Part shown: positions 45,681 to 53,633 of the stretch, in pieces
Numbering within the stretch: position 1 is the first letter of the stretch
How the letters are laid out: every line of letters starts with the position of its first letter
Assembly (NCBI GenBank): GCA_944391315.1
Contig: CALXTD010000006.1
Coordinates: 1 to 61,905, forward strand
DNA from: an uncultured Alphaproteobacteria bacterium
GTDB lineage: Bacteria > Pseudomonadota > Alphaproteobacteria > RF32 > CAG-239
DNA: 61,905 nucleotides
Reading direction: 5' to 3'
Translations under genes and position numbers: made by a program
Notes under the pieces: model-generated
What the model was told of the DNA's origin: nothing
Databases searched by the model: none
The model's input: only the letters and a program-made list of their open reading frames with translations

Positions 45681-46155
45681 CTTAGCGAGCCCTCGATACC
45701 CCTTGGCGCTCCTCTAATAAAACCGCTTCCGCGGTTTTCTAACTGGAGCGGGCAACGGGAATGCGCGATTACATCGCTCGTCACAGCGGCATCTAAACTC
45801 GCTGCGGGCGCTACCTCGCCCTTCCTCGTTAAGATGTTGCGCTGCTCTTGCAGATAAAAAGGCAAAAAACTTTGCCTTTTTACTTAGCGTGCCCTCGATT
45901 CCCCTTGGCGCTCCACTAATAAAACCGCTTCCACGGTTTTCTAACTGGAGCGGGCAACGGGAATGCGCGATTACATCGCTCGATACAGCGGCATCTAAAC
46001 TCGCTGCGGGCGCTACCTCGCCCTTCCTCGTTAAGATGTTGCGCTGCTCTTGCAGATAAAAAGGCAAAAAACTTTGCCTTTTTACTTAGCGAGCCCTCTC
46101 GGGTTCGATTCCCCTTGGCGCTCCACTAATAAAACCGCTTCCACGGTTTTCTAAC
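45681..46155. repeat. 202-bp tandem repeat built from tRNA 3' ends (2.35 copies)
   Basis: Units start at 45681, 45883 and 46085 (period 202 bp); the first two differ at about six positions, and the third is cut at the tRNA-Gly gene. Each unit contains on the plus strand a T-loop/CCA-like end (CGATTCCCCTTGGCGCTCC), a GC hairpin (AAAACCGC..GCGGTTTT), the minus-strand 3' end of the neighbouring tRNA-Gly (CTAACTGGAGCGGGCAACGGGAAT), a 110-bp GC-rich stretch and a terminator-like AAAAAGGCAAA/TTTGCCTTTTT. Unit 3 keeps a longer tRNA fragment (CTCGGGTTCGATTCCCC), so it is probably the ancestral form. The reading frames across it are a by-product of the repeat. Confidence 0.85.
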
Positions 46156-46229
46156 TGGAGCGGGCAACGGGAATCGAACCCGCATTTTAAGCTTGGGAAG
46201 CTCACATTCTACCATTGAATTATGCCCGC
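46156..46229 (-). tRNA. tRNA-Gly (anticodon CCC)
   Basis: On the minus strand, acceptor GCGGGCA pairs with TGCCCGC, the D arm is ATTCAATGGTAGAAT, the anticodon stem TGAGC/GCTTA closes loop TTCCCAA (anticodon CCC, reads GGG), the T arm is GCGGG-TTCGATT-CCCGT, and TCCA is encoded at the end. The last 19-24 nt are copied in each unit of the repeat downstream. Confidence 0.93.
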
Positions 46230-46265
46230 TTTATTTTTTCTTCGCTTAATCTATATCAAAAAATT

Positions 46266-46607
46266 TTAATAATCAACCTCTAAAAACCGGTTATACAATT
46301 TGCATGGATGTCTGTCACAATCATCTCTGATATAGCTTCTTAAAATCGCATAGGCCTTTCTTTCGGCGCCACCTTTGATTTCATCATCCGACACCCAAGT
46401 CTTATCCATACAATAACCGGCAACTTCCCATGCTTGTCTTTTTGTATCTCCCGTCATTAAAGCGCCGCTCTTTGACAACTTCTCCGCCTCAATCTCTACA
46501 CATTGTGTATATTGTTCCTCCGGCGATAAAGTCAAGTCTATGCGCGACGGCAATTTGCAACTGCAAGCAATCAAACTCAGTCCGATTATTAAAATTTTAG
46601 TTTTCAT
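46266..46607 (-). CDS. Small putative lipoprotein
   Basis: A 113-aa protein. It has a short hydrophobic signal (KTKILIIGLSLIACS) with a lipobox-like LIAC-S-C around residues 13-17, then a hydrophilic domain with five further Cys (QCVEI, GYCMD, DDCDRHPC) that could form disulfides. No family recognised. Lipid anchoring depends on which Cys is processed. Confidence 0.55.
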   Translation of the reverse strand: MKTKILIIGLSLIACSCKLPSRIDLTLSPEEQYTQCVEIEAEKLSKSGALMTGDTKRQAWEVAGYCMDKTWVSDDEIKGGAERKAYAILRSYIRDDCDRHPCKLYNRFLEVDY

Positions 46608-46670
46608 CTCCCTACTCCGCTTTTCATTCTACTTAATCAAAACTTTCTCCGCAACTGTTTTTTATAAAAA

Positions 46671-46708
46671 AAATCCCGAAAGAAGCCTAAGCCGCTTTCG
46701 GGAAATAA
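46671..46708 (-). terminator. Terminator after the 65-aa membrane protein
   Basis: CCCGAAAG (46675-46682) and CTTTCGGG (46695-46702) pair; on the minus strand T8 follows. Confidence 0.8.
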
Positions 46709-46709
46709 T

Positions 46710-46907
46710 TTACTGTTTAAATTTACGGTAAAGGCCATAGCTTATACCGCAAAAGACAATTGAGATAAACAAATTTATCGTTTTTAGCGTTATGTTGCTT
46801 GGTGACACCCAAAGGCAAGCACAAACAAAATAAATGATAAACAAAATGTTTATTATCAGCCAGATGGCTGAAAACCTTACGGTTCGTTTCTGTTTTTTCT
46901 CGTTCAT
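46710..46907 (-). CDS. Small two-helix membrane protein
   Basis: A 65-aa protein with helices at about residues 13-33 (IWLIINILFIIYFVCACLWV) and 42-58 (TINLFISIVFCGISYGL), basic at both ends. It starts 5 bp after the stop of the 271-aa gene, so the two form a unit closed by a terminator. Function unknown. Confidence 0.5.
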   Translation of the reverse strand: MNEKKQKRTVRFSAIWLIINILFIIYFVCACLWVSPSNITLKTINLFISIVFCGISYGLYRKFKQ

Positions 46908-46912
46908 AAGTC

Positions 46913-47728
46913 TTAGCGTTTCATTCCGACATAAACTTGCATACTAGAGACAACCAAGATGATGGAAATTATCAGATTAAAAATCCCAATTCCGGGGAAA
47001 GCCGAAAAAACCATCATACTGTTTACCAACAAGAAAATCAAACACAATAGCTGAACAAACATCCACATCATTTTAGTGTTTGAGGGCTGACATGTCATCT
47101 TTAATGCACGATCATCACGATGTTCCGAATCGATTAATATCGTGACAATTTTTATCTTTTCCAACGGCTTCAAACATTCATGATGCTCCCAAAGCCACTT
47201 GCTGTAAGGGGCAAAGCCATATTTTGGACTTTTACGTAGATGTTTGACCATCAGAGCTGTGAATATTCGCATCATTTGGTATTTTCTTATTCCTGCCGGC
47301 GGGCAATCCAAACACAAATCTATCAGATATTTAATGCGTGGAATATTTTGTCCCATCGTTGCCAGCAGGCCATAGGTAAACCAAAACAGCTTGACTTCCA
47401 GCTTTTTAGATTGGATAAAAGGCACAAGATCATTCCGATTTCCGGAAAAATAAACAAAGCCCCTCACATCTTTTTCTTGTCGCAGGAAGAAATCCCATAT
47501 AGCCTTCATTTCGCAACTTCTCTCCAAATAAAGAGGATTATGCGACAAAACATCAAGAGAAACTCGCCGACATGACGCATTGTTCAACTCGGCAAAAAAG
47601 GCTTTCAGCATACTTTCCACTGATTGTTTTATGGCTTCAACCATTTCGGCTTCGACATCGAGAGAATTTGTCTGCATTACTCTTTCTTCATAATATTCTT
47701 TCATAATGATATAATTTAAGTGTGACAT
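46913..47728 (-). CDS. Uncharacterised protein with two C-terminal membrane helices
   Basis: A 271-aa protein. The first 215 residues are soluble and mostly helical with several Cys (NASCRRV, LCLDCPP); two helices close the protein (MWMFVQLLCLIFLLVNSMMVF and IFNLIISIILVVSSMQVYV). It may be anchored by its C-terminus with the bulk in the cytoplasm. No family recognised. The start is uncertain: no ribosome site before 47728, a weak AAAGAG before the Met 17 codons later. Forms a unit with the 65-aa protein. Confidence 0.55.
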   Translation of the reverse strand: MSHLNYIIMKEYYEERVMQTNSLDVEAEMVEAIKQSVESMLKAFFAELNNASCRRVSLDVLSHNPLYLERSCEMKAIWDFFLRQEKDVRGFVYFSGNRNDLVPFIQSKKLEVKLFWFTYGLLATMGQNIPRIKYLIDLCLDCPPAGIRKYQMMRIFTALMVKHLRKSPKYGFAPYSKWLWEHHECLKPLEKIKIVTILIDSEHRDDRALKMTCQPSNTKMMWMFVQLLCLIFLLVNSMMVFSAFPGIGIFNLIISIILVVSSMQVYVGMKR

Positions 47729-47862
47729 AATAGTTTTAAAATCTGGTTCACCATACCATCTTAGACAAAAAAGTCAACACCTTTCTTGTTTGTCCAGCTT
47801 TTTTTGTGGTTCTTCATGCTTTTTTTGATGGATTTTTGAATTTTTTAATGCTATAAAACGCG

Positions 47863-47885
47863 CATAGAGAATCTATGGCTCTATG
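47863..47885 (+). promoter_or_regulatory. Inverted repeat upstream of nifJ
   Basis: CATAGAG (47863-47869) and CTCTATG (47879-47885) flank a 9-bp spacer about 70 bp before the nifJ start codon, just after a TATAAA box at 47851-47856. It could be an operator for a redox or anaerobic regulator, or a leader hairpin. Confidence 0.3.
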
Positions 47886-47952
47886 TGATAAGTATGCCTT
47901 TATACTTGTTAAATAAGCTTTTTATTAACTTAAATTAAGGAAATACAATAAT

Positions 47953-50900
47953 ATGTCTGATGTTAAGATGAAAATGATGGATGGTAACGAAGCTGCTGCT
48001 TCCGTTGCTCACCGCATGAATGAAGTCTGCGTCATCTACCCGATTACTCCGTCTTCTCCGATGGGTGAATGGGCTGATGCGTGGTCTGCTGCTAATCAGA
48101 AAAACCTTTGGGGCGTTGTTCCTGAAGTTCAGGAAATGCAGTCCGAAGCCGGTGCTGCCGGTGCTTGCCACGGTGCGCTTCAAGCTGGTTCTTTAACAAC
48201 CACCTTTACGGCTTCTCAAGGTTTGCTCTTGATGATCCCGAACATGTATAAAATTGCCGGCGAGCTTTGCCCGTTTGTTATGCATGTTGCTGCTCGTTCT
48301 TTGGCTTATCATGCCTTATCAATCTTTGGCGACCACTCTGATGTGATGTCTTGCCGTCAGACAGGTTTTGCTATGCTTTGCTCAAACTCTGTTCAAGAAG
48401 TTCATGACTTTGCCGCTATCGCTCAGTCTTCTACTTTGCGTTCTCGCGTGCCGTTCATGCATTTCTTTGATGGTTTCCGTACTTCTCACGAAATTAAGAA
48501 AATTAAGCTCCTCTCCGATGATGATTTGAGAGCCATGCTTGAAGGTATTGATACAAACATCAACTCTAAACACGCTCTGCGCCCGGAAGCTCCGGTTATT
48601 CGCGGTACCGCTCAGAACCCAGACGTTTTCTTCCAAGGTCGTGAAGCATCTAATAAATATTATGACGCTGTTGAAGGCATTGTTCAGGAAGAAATGGACA
48701 AGTTTGCTAAGATATCCGGTCGTCAATATAATGTTGTTGACTATGTTGGCCCGAAAGATGCTGAACAAGTTATCGTTATTATGGGTTCCGGCGCTGAAAC
48801 AGTTGAAGAAACCATCAACTATCTCAACAACAACGGTTATAAAGTCGGTTTGGTTAAAGTTCACCTGTATCGTCCGTTCCCGACAAAGTCTTTCCTCAAA
48901 GCTTTGCCTGAAAGCGTTAAGGTTGTTAACGTTCTTGACCGCACTAAAGAATCCGGTTCTATCGGTGAACCGCTTTATCTTGATGTGGTTGCTACCTTGA
49001 CTCAAGCTTTTGCTAACGGCGAAATCAAAGCTATGCCGAAAATCTTGGGCGGCCGTTATGGCTTGTCTTCTAAAGAATTTACTCCGGGAATGGTTAAAGC
49101 TGTTTATGATAACGGCGCTGCCGCTAAGTCTATCAACGGCTTCTCGGTCGGTATTGAAGATGATGTTACTCACAAATCTTTGGCCTTCAATGACGATATT
49201 GACACCGAAGGCAAAGATGTTGTTCGTGCCGTCTTCTTCGGTCTTGGGGCTGATGGTACCGTCGGTGCTAACAAAAACTCAATTAAAATTATTGCCGAAG
49301 ATGCCGGAAAATATGGTCAGGGTTATTTCGTTTATGACTCTCGTAAGTCCGGCTCTATGACAACTTCTCACCTGCGTTTCTCAGATAATCCGATTAAAGC
49401 GGCTTATCTGATTAACAAGGCTGACTTTGTTGCTTGCCACCAGTTCCCGTTCATGTCTAAAGTTGATATTTTGAAAATCGCTAAACCGGGAGCTACCTTC
49501 CTTTTGAACGCTCCTTATGACGGACAGGAAGTTTGGAACCACCTGCCGAAGGAAGTTCAACAGGTTATTATTGACAAGAAGATTAACTTCTATGCCATTA
49601 ACGCTATTGATGTTGCTCGTAAGACCGGTATGGGTCAACGCATTAACACCATCATGCAGACCTGCTTCTTTGCAATTTCTAACATCTTGCCGAAAGATGA
49701 AGCTATTGCTCAGATTAAAAACGCTATTAAGAAAACATATAGCAAGAAGGGCGACGCAATTGTTCAAAAGAACTTTGAAGCCGTTGATGCTACGCTTGAA
49801 CATTTGGTTAAAATCAATGTTCCGGCAACGGCTGATTCTAACTTGCATATGTTGCCGCCGGTTCCGGCTAATGCTCCTGAATTCGTTAAGAAGTTGACCG
49901 CAGAGTTGATTGCCGACCGTGGTAATGAGCTTCCGGTTTCTGCTTTTGACGACGTTGTTGACGGCACATGGCCGACTGCTACAACCCAATACGAAAAACG
50001 TTGCATTGCAACCGAAATTCCGGTTTGGGATCCTGACACTTGTATTCAATGCGGTAAGTGCTCTATCGTTTGCCCGCATGGTGTTATCCGTATGAAAGTT
50101 GCTTCGGAAGAAGAACTCAAGAATGCACCGAAAGGCTTTAAGTCTGCCGCTTATAAGGGTAAGGAATTTGCCGGTAAACAGTTTATTTGGCAGATGTCTC
50201 CGGAAGACTGCACAGGCTGCGGCATCTGCGTCAGCGCTTGCCCGGCTAAGAACAAGGCTGATCCGGCTCGCAAAGCCATTAACATGGATCACATCGAAAA
50301 TCATTTGGAAGAACAGAAGGCTTGCTGGGACTTCTTTGAAACCCTGCCTTATGTAAAACGTACGGAAGTTGCTAAGAACTTGCCGAAGACAACCCAGATG
50401 ATTCAGCCGTTGTTTGAATTCTCCGGTGCTTGTGCCGGCTGCGGTGAAACACCTTATATCAAGTTGTTGACCCAGCTCTTTGGTGACCGTATGGTTGTTG
50501 CCAATGCTACCGGATGTTCTTCAATCTACTCCGGCAACCTGCCGACCACGCCTTATGCTAAAGATGAAAAAGGTCATGGTCCGGCTTGGGCTAACTCTTT
50601 GTTTGAAGACAATGCAGAGTTTGGTTTGGGTATGAGATTTTCAATCGACCAGCAACACAATGTTGCCATGAGCCTGTTGAACAGCCTCAAGGACAAGATT
50701 GGTGCCGAATTGGTTGAAAAGATTGTTTCTAACCCGCAATCTAACGATGTTGAAATTGATGCTCAGCGCGACAATGTTAAGGCTCTTCGTGCTAAACTCG
50801 CTTCTATCAACGATGCTGAAGCTAAGCACTTAGACAGCGTTGCCGACTACCTGATTAAAAAATCCGTATGGATTATCGGTGGTGACGGTTGGGCTTATGA

Positions 50901-51513
50901 TATCGGCTTCGGCGGCTTAGACCACGCTATTGCTTCCGGTAAGAACATCAATATCTTGGTTATTGATACAGGTGTTTACTCTAATACCGGTGGTCAGCAG
51001 TCTAAGGCTACGCCGATGGGTGCTTCTGCTAAATTTGCAACAGCAGGTAAAGAGCTTCCGAAGAAGGATTTGGCTATGATTGCCATGTCTTATGGTAATG
51101 TTTATGTGGCTCAGGTTTCTATGGGTGCTAATGACTCTCAAGTTATCAAAGCCATGAATGAAGCTGAAGCTTTTGATGGTCCGTCAATCATCATTGCATA
51201 CTCTCACTGTATTGCTCAAGGCTTTAACCTTGCTGATGGTTTGGAACACCAGAAGATGGCTGTTGAAACTGGAAGCTGGCCGTTGTACCGCTATAATCCG
51301 GACAACATCAAAGCCGGTAAAGCTCCGTTGACTTTGGATTCAAAGGCTCCGTCTCGTCCTTTGTCTGACTATATGTCTAACGAAGTTCGTTTCCAGATTG
51401 TCAATAAGATGAATCCGGAACGCTATGAGACTTTGATGAACAAGTCTGAGGAAAACCTTAAGAACAAACGCGATTTGCTTGAGCATATGGCTGAGTTCAA
51501 AGGTCAGGAATAA
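47953..51513 (+). CDS. nifJ: Pyruvate:ferredoxin (flavodoxin) oxidoreductase
   Basis: A single-chain 1186-aa PFOR that converts pyruvate and CoA to acetyl-CoA, CO2 and reduced ferredoxin or flavodoxin. The N-terminal domains open with DGNEAAASVAHRMNEVCVIYPITPSSPMGEWAD. The ferredoxin-like insert has two 4Fe-4S motifs, CIQCGKCSIVCPHG and CTGCGICVSACPAK. The C-terminal TPP domain has CAGCGETPYIKLLTQLFGDRM, GGDGWAYDIGFGGLDH and DTGVYSNTGGQ, with the extra cluster Cys. AAGGAAAT precedes the ATG. Codon choice is visibly more biased than neighbours, as expected for a highly expressed enzyme. It implies fermentative or anaerobic life. Confidence 0.97.
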   Translation: MSDVKMKMMDGNEAAASVAHRMNEVCVIYPITPSSPMGEWADAWSAANQKNLWGVVPEVQEMQSEAGAAGACHGALQAGSLTTTFTASQGLLLMIPNMYKIAGELCPFVMHVAARSLAYHALSIFGDHSDVMSCRQTGFAMLCSNSVQEVHDFAAIAQSSTLRSRVPFMHFFDGFRTSHEIKKIKLLSDDDLRAMLEGIDTNINSKHALRPEAPVIRGTAQNPDVFFQGREASNKYYDAVEGIVQEEMDKFAKISGRQYNVVDYVGPKDAEQVIVIMGSGAETVEETINYLNNNGYKVGLVKVHLYRPFPTKSFLKALPESVKVVNVLDRTKESGSIGEPLYLDVVATLTQAFANGEIKAMPKILGGRYGLSSKEFTPGMVKAVYDNGAAAKSINGFSVGIEDDVTHKSLAFNDDIDTEGKDVVRAVFFGLGADGTVGANKNSIKIIAEDAGKYGQGYFVYDSRKSGSMTTSHLRFSDNPIKAAYLINKADFVACHQFPFMSKVDILKIAKPGATFLLNAPYDGQEVWNHLPKEVQQVIIDKKINFYAINAIDVARKTGMGQRINTIMQTCFFAISNILPKDEAIAQIKNAIKKTYSKKGDAIVQKNFEAVDATLEHLVKINVPATADSNLHMLPPVPANAPEFVKKLTAELIADRGNELPVSAFDDVVDGTWPTATTQYEKRCIATEIPVWDPDTCIQCGKCSIVCPHGVIRMKVASEEELKNAPKGFKSAAYKGKEFAGKQFIWQMSPEDCTGCGICVSACPAKNKADPARKAINMDHIENHLEEQKACWDFFETLPYVKRTEVAKNLPKTTQMIQPLFEFSGACAGCGETPYIKLLTQLFGDRMVVANATGCSSIYSGNLPTTPYAKDEKGHGPAWANSLFEDNAEFGLGMRFSIDQQHNVAMSLLNSLKDKIGAELVEKIVSNPQSNDVEIDAQRDNVKALRAKLASINDAEAKHLDSVADYLIKKSVWIIGGDGWAYDIGFGGLDHAIASGKNINILVIDTGVYSNTGGQQSKATPMGASAKFATAGKELPKKDLAMIAMSYGNVYVAQVSMGANDSQVIKAMNEAEAFDGPSIIIAYSHCIAQGFNLADGLEHQKMAVETGSWPLYRYNPDNIKAGKAPLTLDSKAPSRPLSDYMSNEVRFQIVNKMNPERYETLMNKSEENLKNKRDLLEHMAEFKGQE

Positions 51514-51531
51514 TTTATAATCCTGCTTAAC

Positions 51532-51567
51532 AAAAAGCTCTTGATGTAAAATCAAGAGCTTTTTTTG
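51532..51567 (+). terminator. Terminator of nifJ
   Basis: AAAGCTCTTGAT and ATCAAGAGCTTT pair over a 5-nt loop (51534-51561), followed by T7. Confidence 0.9.
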
Positions 51568-51642
51568 TGACATAACAATAAAACACTTCAAAACATCTTT
51601 ATTGAATTTTATGGATGTGGGGGCATTATTCAGCCGGATACG

Positions 51643-51693
51643 TTATCCCCAGAAAAATTTTGCATTTATTCACAAAAACAAGGCTTTTCCACA
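51643..51693 (+). promoter_or_regulatory. Cluster of three DnaA-box-like sites, copy A
   Basis: TTATCCCCA (51643-51651), TTATTCACA (51666-51674) and TTTTCCACA (51685-51693), all in the same orientation. The second and third fit the TTWTNCACA consensus exactly; the first has one mismatch. They lie 100-150 bp upstream of the effector start, and the same sites occur at similar spacing in copy B. Confidence 0.5.
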
Positions 51694-51914
51694 GGGCGCG
51701 GTTTGCATTAAATATCAAAAGATGCTAATATGACTTTTGTGACTATCGGACTATGATTTTAATTTTGCAATTTTTTTCATAGAGGTACAATCAATGAATA
51801 TGTATAAAAAATTTCAGTCGCCGTTAGGATATCAGGCGACAGATAGTCAGATTGATAGTTATGGTGTTGATCACAGCTGCTTTTCTACACGTGATGAATT
51901 GGAATATCAATTTG
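51643..51914 (+). repeat. Shared 5' module of effector cassettes, copy A
   Basis: 272 bp that recur at 53634-53904 with about 95% identity. They cover an upstream region, the ribosome site and the first 40 codons of the effector, ending after GGAATATCAATTTG. Outside the module the two loci diverge at once on the 5' side; on the 3' side only a patchily conserved linker is recognisable. Confidence 0.9.
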
Positions 51915-52414
51915 CAAGACAAAATAAGGAAAACCAACTCATTCAGAACTACAACAATCAAGGGATAACGAAAAACTACCCTCAATATGGTACTAATTTC
52001 TGGGGAAATCCTGATAATAACTACGGCTTCGGCTCTTCAAACATTCACGACAATATTGAGAATAGAGAGAGACAAACCGAACAGAGTTATGGTTTGGTGA
52101 ATGAGAGGCAGAATCAAACCTTGAGACAGCAAACAAATAACAATCATATATCTAATAAAAAAGGATTCATTGACAAATTTAATGAATTAGAATATATGAC
52201 AGATATTCCACATTCAATATCGACTGGCAATAAATTTATAGATAAAAATATTGCAAAATATGGAGCTAAAGCCCTTGGAGTATTAGCGAAAAGTCCTCAA
52301 GCAAAATTTGTTGTAAAAGCGGCAGAAAAAGCTTATCCTTATATTGAAACAGGTGGTGCTAACCTTGCACGAGCTGTTGCGGCATATAGGGATAGAAATA
52401 AATCTAAAGAGTAA
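51794..52414 (+). CDS. Polymorphic effector A (conserved N-terminus, unknown C-terminal domain)
   Basis: A 206-aa protein. Residues 1-40 (from MNMYKKFQSPLGYQATDS to DELEYQF) are nearly identical to the protein starting at 53784. An Asn/Gln/Tyr/Gly-rich linker follows, sharing QYGTNFWGN, NNYGFGSSNIH and QSYGL with that protein. The last 75 residues or so are unrelated and helical (KFIDKNIAKYGAKALGVLAKSPQAKFVVKAAEKAYPY...). This plan of constant N-terminus, linker and variable end is that of polymorphic toxins, where the constant part directs secretion. The toxic activity is not recognisable. AGAGG lies upstream; a small membrane protein follows 48 bp later. No secretion machinery is in the window. 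Confidence 0.65.
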   Translation: MNMYKKFQSPLGYQATDSQIDSYGVDHSCFSTRDELEYQFARQNKENQLIQNYNNQGITKNYPQYGTNFWGNPDNNYGFGSSNIHDNIENRERQTEQSYGLVNERQNQTLRQQTNNNHISNKKGFIDKFNELEYMTDIPHSISTGNKFIDKNIAKYGAKALGVLAKSPQAKFVVKAAEKAYPYIETGGANLARAVAAYRDRNKSKE

Positions 52415-52462
52415 GCAATTATTTCTGTTAATTGTATAAATAAAAAGAAGGGAGATAAACTC

Positions 52463-52858
52463 ATGAAATTATGGTCAAAAGAAGCCTTGATATTAGGCGG
52501 AGTATATGGAGTTTTAACAACTCCCTTCACTTATTTTCACAATCAATATTTTGAACAAATTCATTTTGTTCTTTTGGGGTTATTTGTTATATTTATGTTT
52601 CTTAATTTTTTTAACAAAACACCTTCGTTTATTTATACATTCACGAAACAACATCCTATCTTATCTTATTATTTAATATCCATTGGATGGATTGCTTATT
52701 TTTTAATTTTTGGCATAATTATTATTCCTCTTTTTGCAAGCGTTTTTGAATGGAATGATACGGACATTAAAATTGTAGTAGATATATTTGATATTATTTG
52801 TACTTATGGAATTCCTGTTTCTTTGCTTTTTGCTTTTATAAAAGCTCGAAGAAAATAA
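52463..52858 (+). CDS. Four-helix membrane protein, candidate immunity protein for effector A
   Basis: A 131-aa protein with four hydrophobic segments (about residues 7-24, 33-52, 66-92 and 107-125) and a basic end. AAGGGAG precedes the ATG. Its place immediately after effector A, and the matching place of another small membrane protein after the second effector, suggest an immunity protein that protects the inner membrane or periplasm. No family recognised. Confidence 0.6.
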   Translation: MKLWSKEALILGGVYGVLTTPFTYFHNQYFEQIHFVLLGLFVIFMFLNFFNKTPSFIYTFTKQHPILSYYLISIGWIAYFLIFGIIIIPLFASVFEWNDTDIKIVVDIFDIICTYGIPVSLLFAFIKARRK

Positions 52859-52891
52859 ATCTTTGCCCGAAAACATCTTTATTGAATTTTA

Positions 52892-52902
52892 AGAAAAATC
52901 AT
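52892..52902 (+). repeat. 11-bp direct repeat left of the RNA locus
   Basis: AGAAAAATCAT here and again at 53176-53186 bracket the structured RNA. A third copy at 55417-55427 stands where the same left and right flanks are joined with nothing between. Confidence 0.65.
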
Positions 52903-52919
52903 TTATATTGAAAGTCAGG

Positions 52920-53158
52920 CGTGGGGAAAAAACTGCGTTTAGCACTGCGAGAGCGGTGCGGGACTTTGAACGGTCCTCATACATAGTTAGTCGCCCATAG
53001 TTTATATATGGGCGATATAGAAATCCCAACATGGTTGGGAAGCTTTTAGTGTATGTTCAAGGAGAGATTTCTCCCTCCCAAAGACTAAAAGAGTCATTTA
53101 ACTATGTATGATTGTTCAACTTCCCGACCGCTTTTGCAAAAAAAGTGGTCTTTTTTTT
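52920..53158 (+). ncRNA. Candidate structured RNA with alternative pairings
   Basis: No ORF. A GNRA-capped hairpin comes first (GCACTGC-GAGA-GCGGTGC, 52942-52959). A closing stem follows: TTGAAC (52966-71) with GTTCAA (53114-19), and the perfect 12-bp CATACATAGTTA (52978-89) with TAACTATGTATG (53099-110). Inside are three arms: TCGCCCATA/TATGGGCGA (52991-53015), TCCCAAC/GTTGGGA (53024-40), and CTTTTAGT/ACTAAAAG (53043-91) enclosing GGAGA-GATT-TCTCC. A terminator ends it: GACCGCTTTT/AAAAGTGGTC plus T8 (53126-58). A second GTATGTTCAA at 53051-60 can compete for the 5' strand of the closing stem. It precedes the XRE gene by 27 nt; it may be a switch for that gene or an independent RNA. I recognise no known class. 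Confidence 0.65.
53126..53158 (+). terminator. Terminator at the end of the structured RNA
   Basis: GACCGCTTTT (53126-53135) pairs with AAAAGTGGTC (53141-53150, one G-U), loop GCAAA, then T8. Confidence 0.85.
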
Positions 53159-53184
53159 GTTTTTAATGTTCGGGGAGAAAAATC

Positions 53185-53625
53185 ATGGATATCAAACGCA
53201 TAAAATCTCGCGGCAAAATGGCCAACGGCGAACCTAATCCGATTGACGTTTACGTCGGTAAAAGAATGCGCCTGCGCCGGCAAATGCTTTGTCTATCTCA
53301 AGAAAAATTAGCCGCTGCGCTTGGCTTAACTTTTCAGCAAGTGCAAAAATACGAACGCGGCTTAAACCGCATGGGCGCCAACCGTTTGTGGGATATTGCC
53401 TCGGTTTTGAATGTTCCGATAAACTACTTCTTTGACGGTATGGACAGCCAAATCCGCCGCCAAAGTCCGAGCCAACTTTACGGCGCAGGCATCCCTTTTT
53501 CCGTTAATAAAAGTGACCCGCTGTTCAGCATGGAAAATATCGAGCTGGTTGCCGCCCTCTCTAAAATCAAAAACCCCAGCGCCCTACTTGCTCTCCGCGA
53601 CCTTATCTCCGCCCTTTCGGCTTAG
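53185..53625 (+). CDS. XRE-family transcriptional regulator
   Basis: A 146-aa protein. The helix-turn-helix of the Cro/CI type is at about residues 27-82 (VGKRMRLRRQMLCLSQEKLAAALGLTFQQVQKYERGLNRM...LNVPINYFFDG). A C-terminal helical tail follows (MENIELVAALSKIKNPSALLALRDLISALSA). This layout is widespread in alphaproteobacteria. GGGGAG precedes the ATG, which overlaps the right 11-bp repeat. It lies between the two effector cassettes and after the structured RNA, so it is the natural candidate to control them. Confidence 0.85.
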   Translation: MDIKRIKSRGKMANGEPNPIDVYVGKRMRLRRQMLCLSQEKLAAALGLTFQQVQKYERGLNRMGANRLWDIASVLNVPINYFFDGMDSQIRRQSPSQLYGAGIPFSVNKSDPLFSMENIELVAALSKIKNPSALLALRDLISALSA

Positions 53626-53633
53626 TAAGCATT

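Noticed and set aside
45587..46067. Two overlapping minus-strand ORFs of 92 and 117 codons with near-identical proteins (start MPFYLQEQRN)
   Set aside because: They run across the tRNA-end tandem repeat, repeat with its 202-bp period, overlap the MFS stop and have no ribosome site; the open frame is a by-product of the GC-rich repeat.
48382..49173. 263-codon antisense ORF within nifJ
   Set aside because: A shadow of nifJ codon bias; the sense strand is an unmistakable PFOR and the antisense translation has no recognisable motif. The same applies to the long antisense ORFs at 49381-50304 and within secA, opgH and the MscS gene (32775-33542).
51643..51693. Chromosomal replication origin
   Set aside because: DnaA-box-like sites are clear, but the cluster is small, duplicated 2 kb away, and none of the usual origin neighbours (dnaA, dnaN, hemE, maf, parAB) is present; kept only as a regulatory candidate.
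52920..53158. 6S RNA, tmRNA or RNase P RNA
   Set aside because: The multi-arm junction does not match the single long bubble-containing rod of 6S RNA, there is no tRNA-like end or tag reading frame, and the RNase P core (GAGGAAAGTCC, ACAGAAA) is absent.
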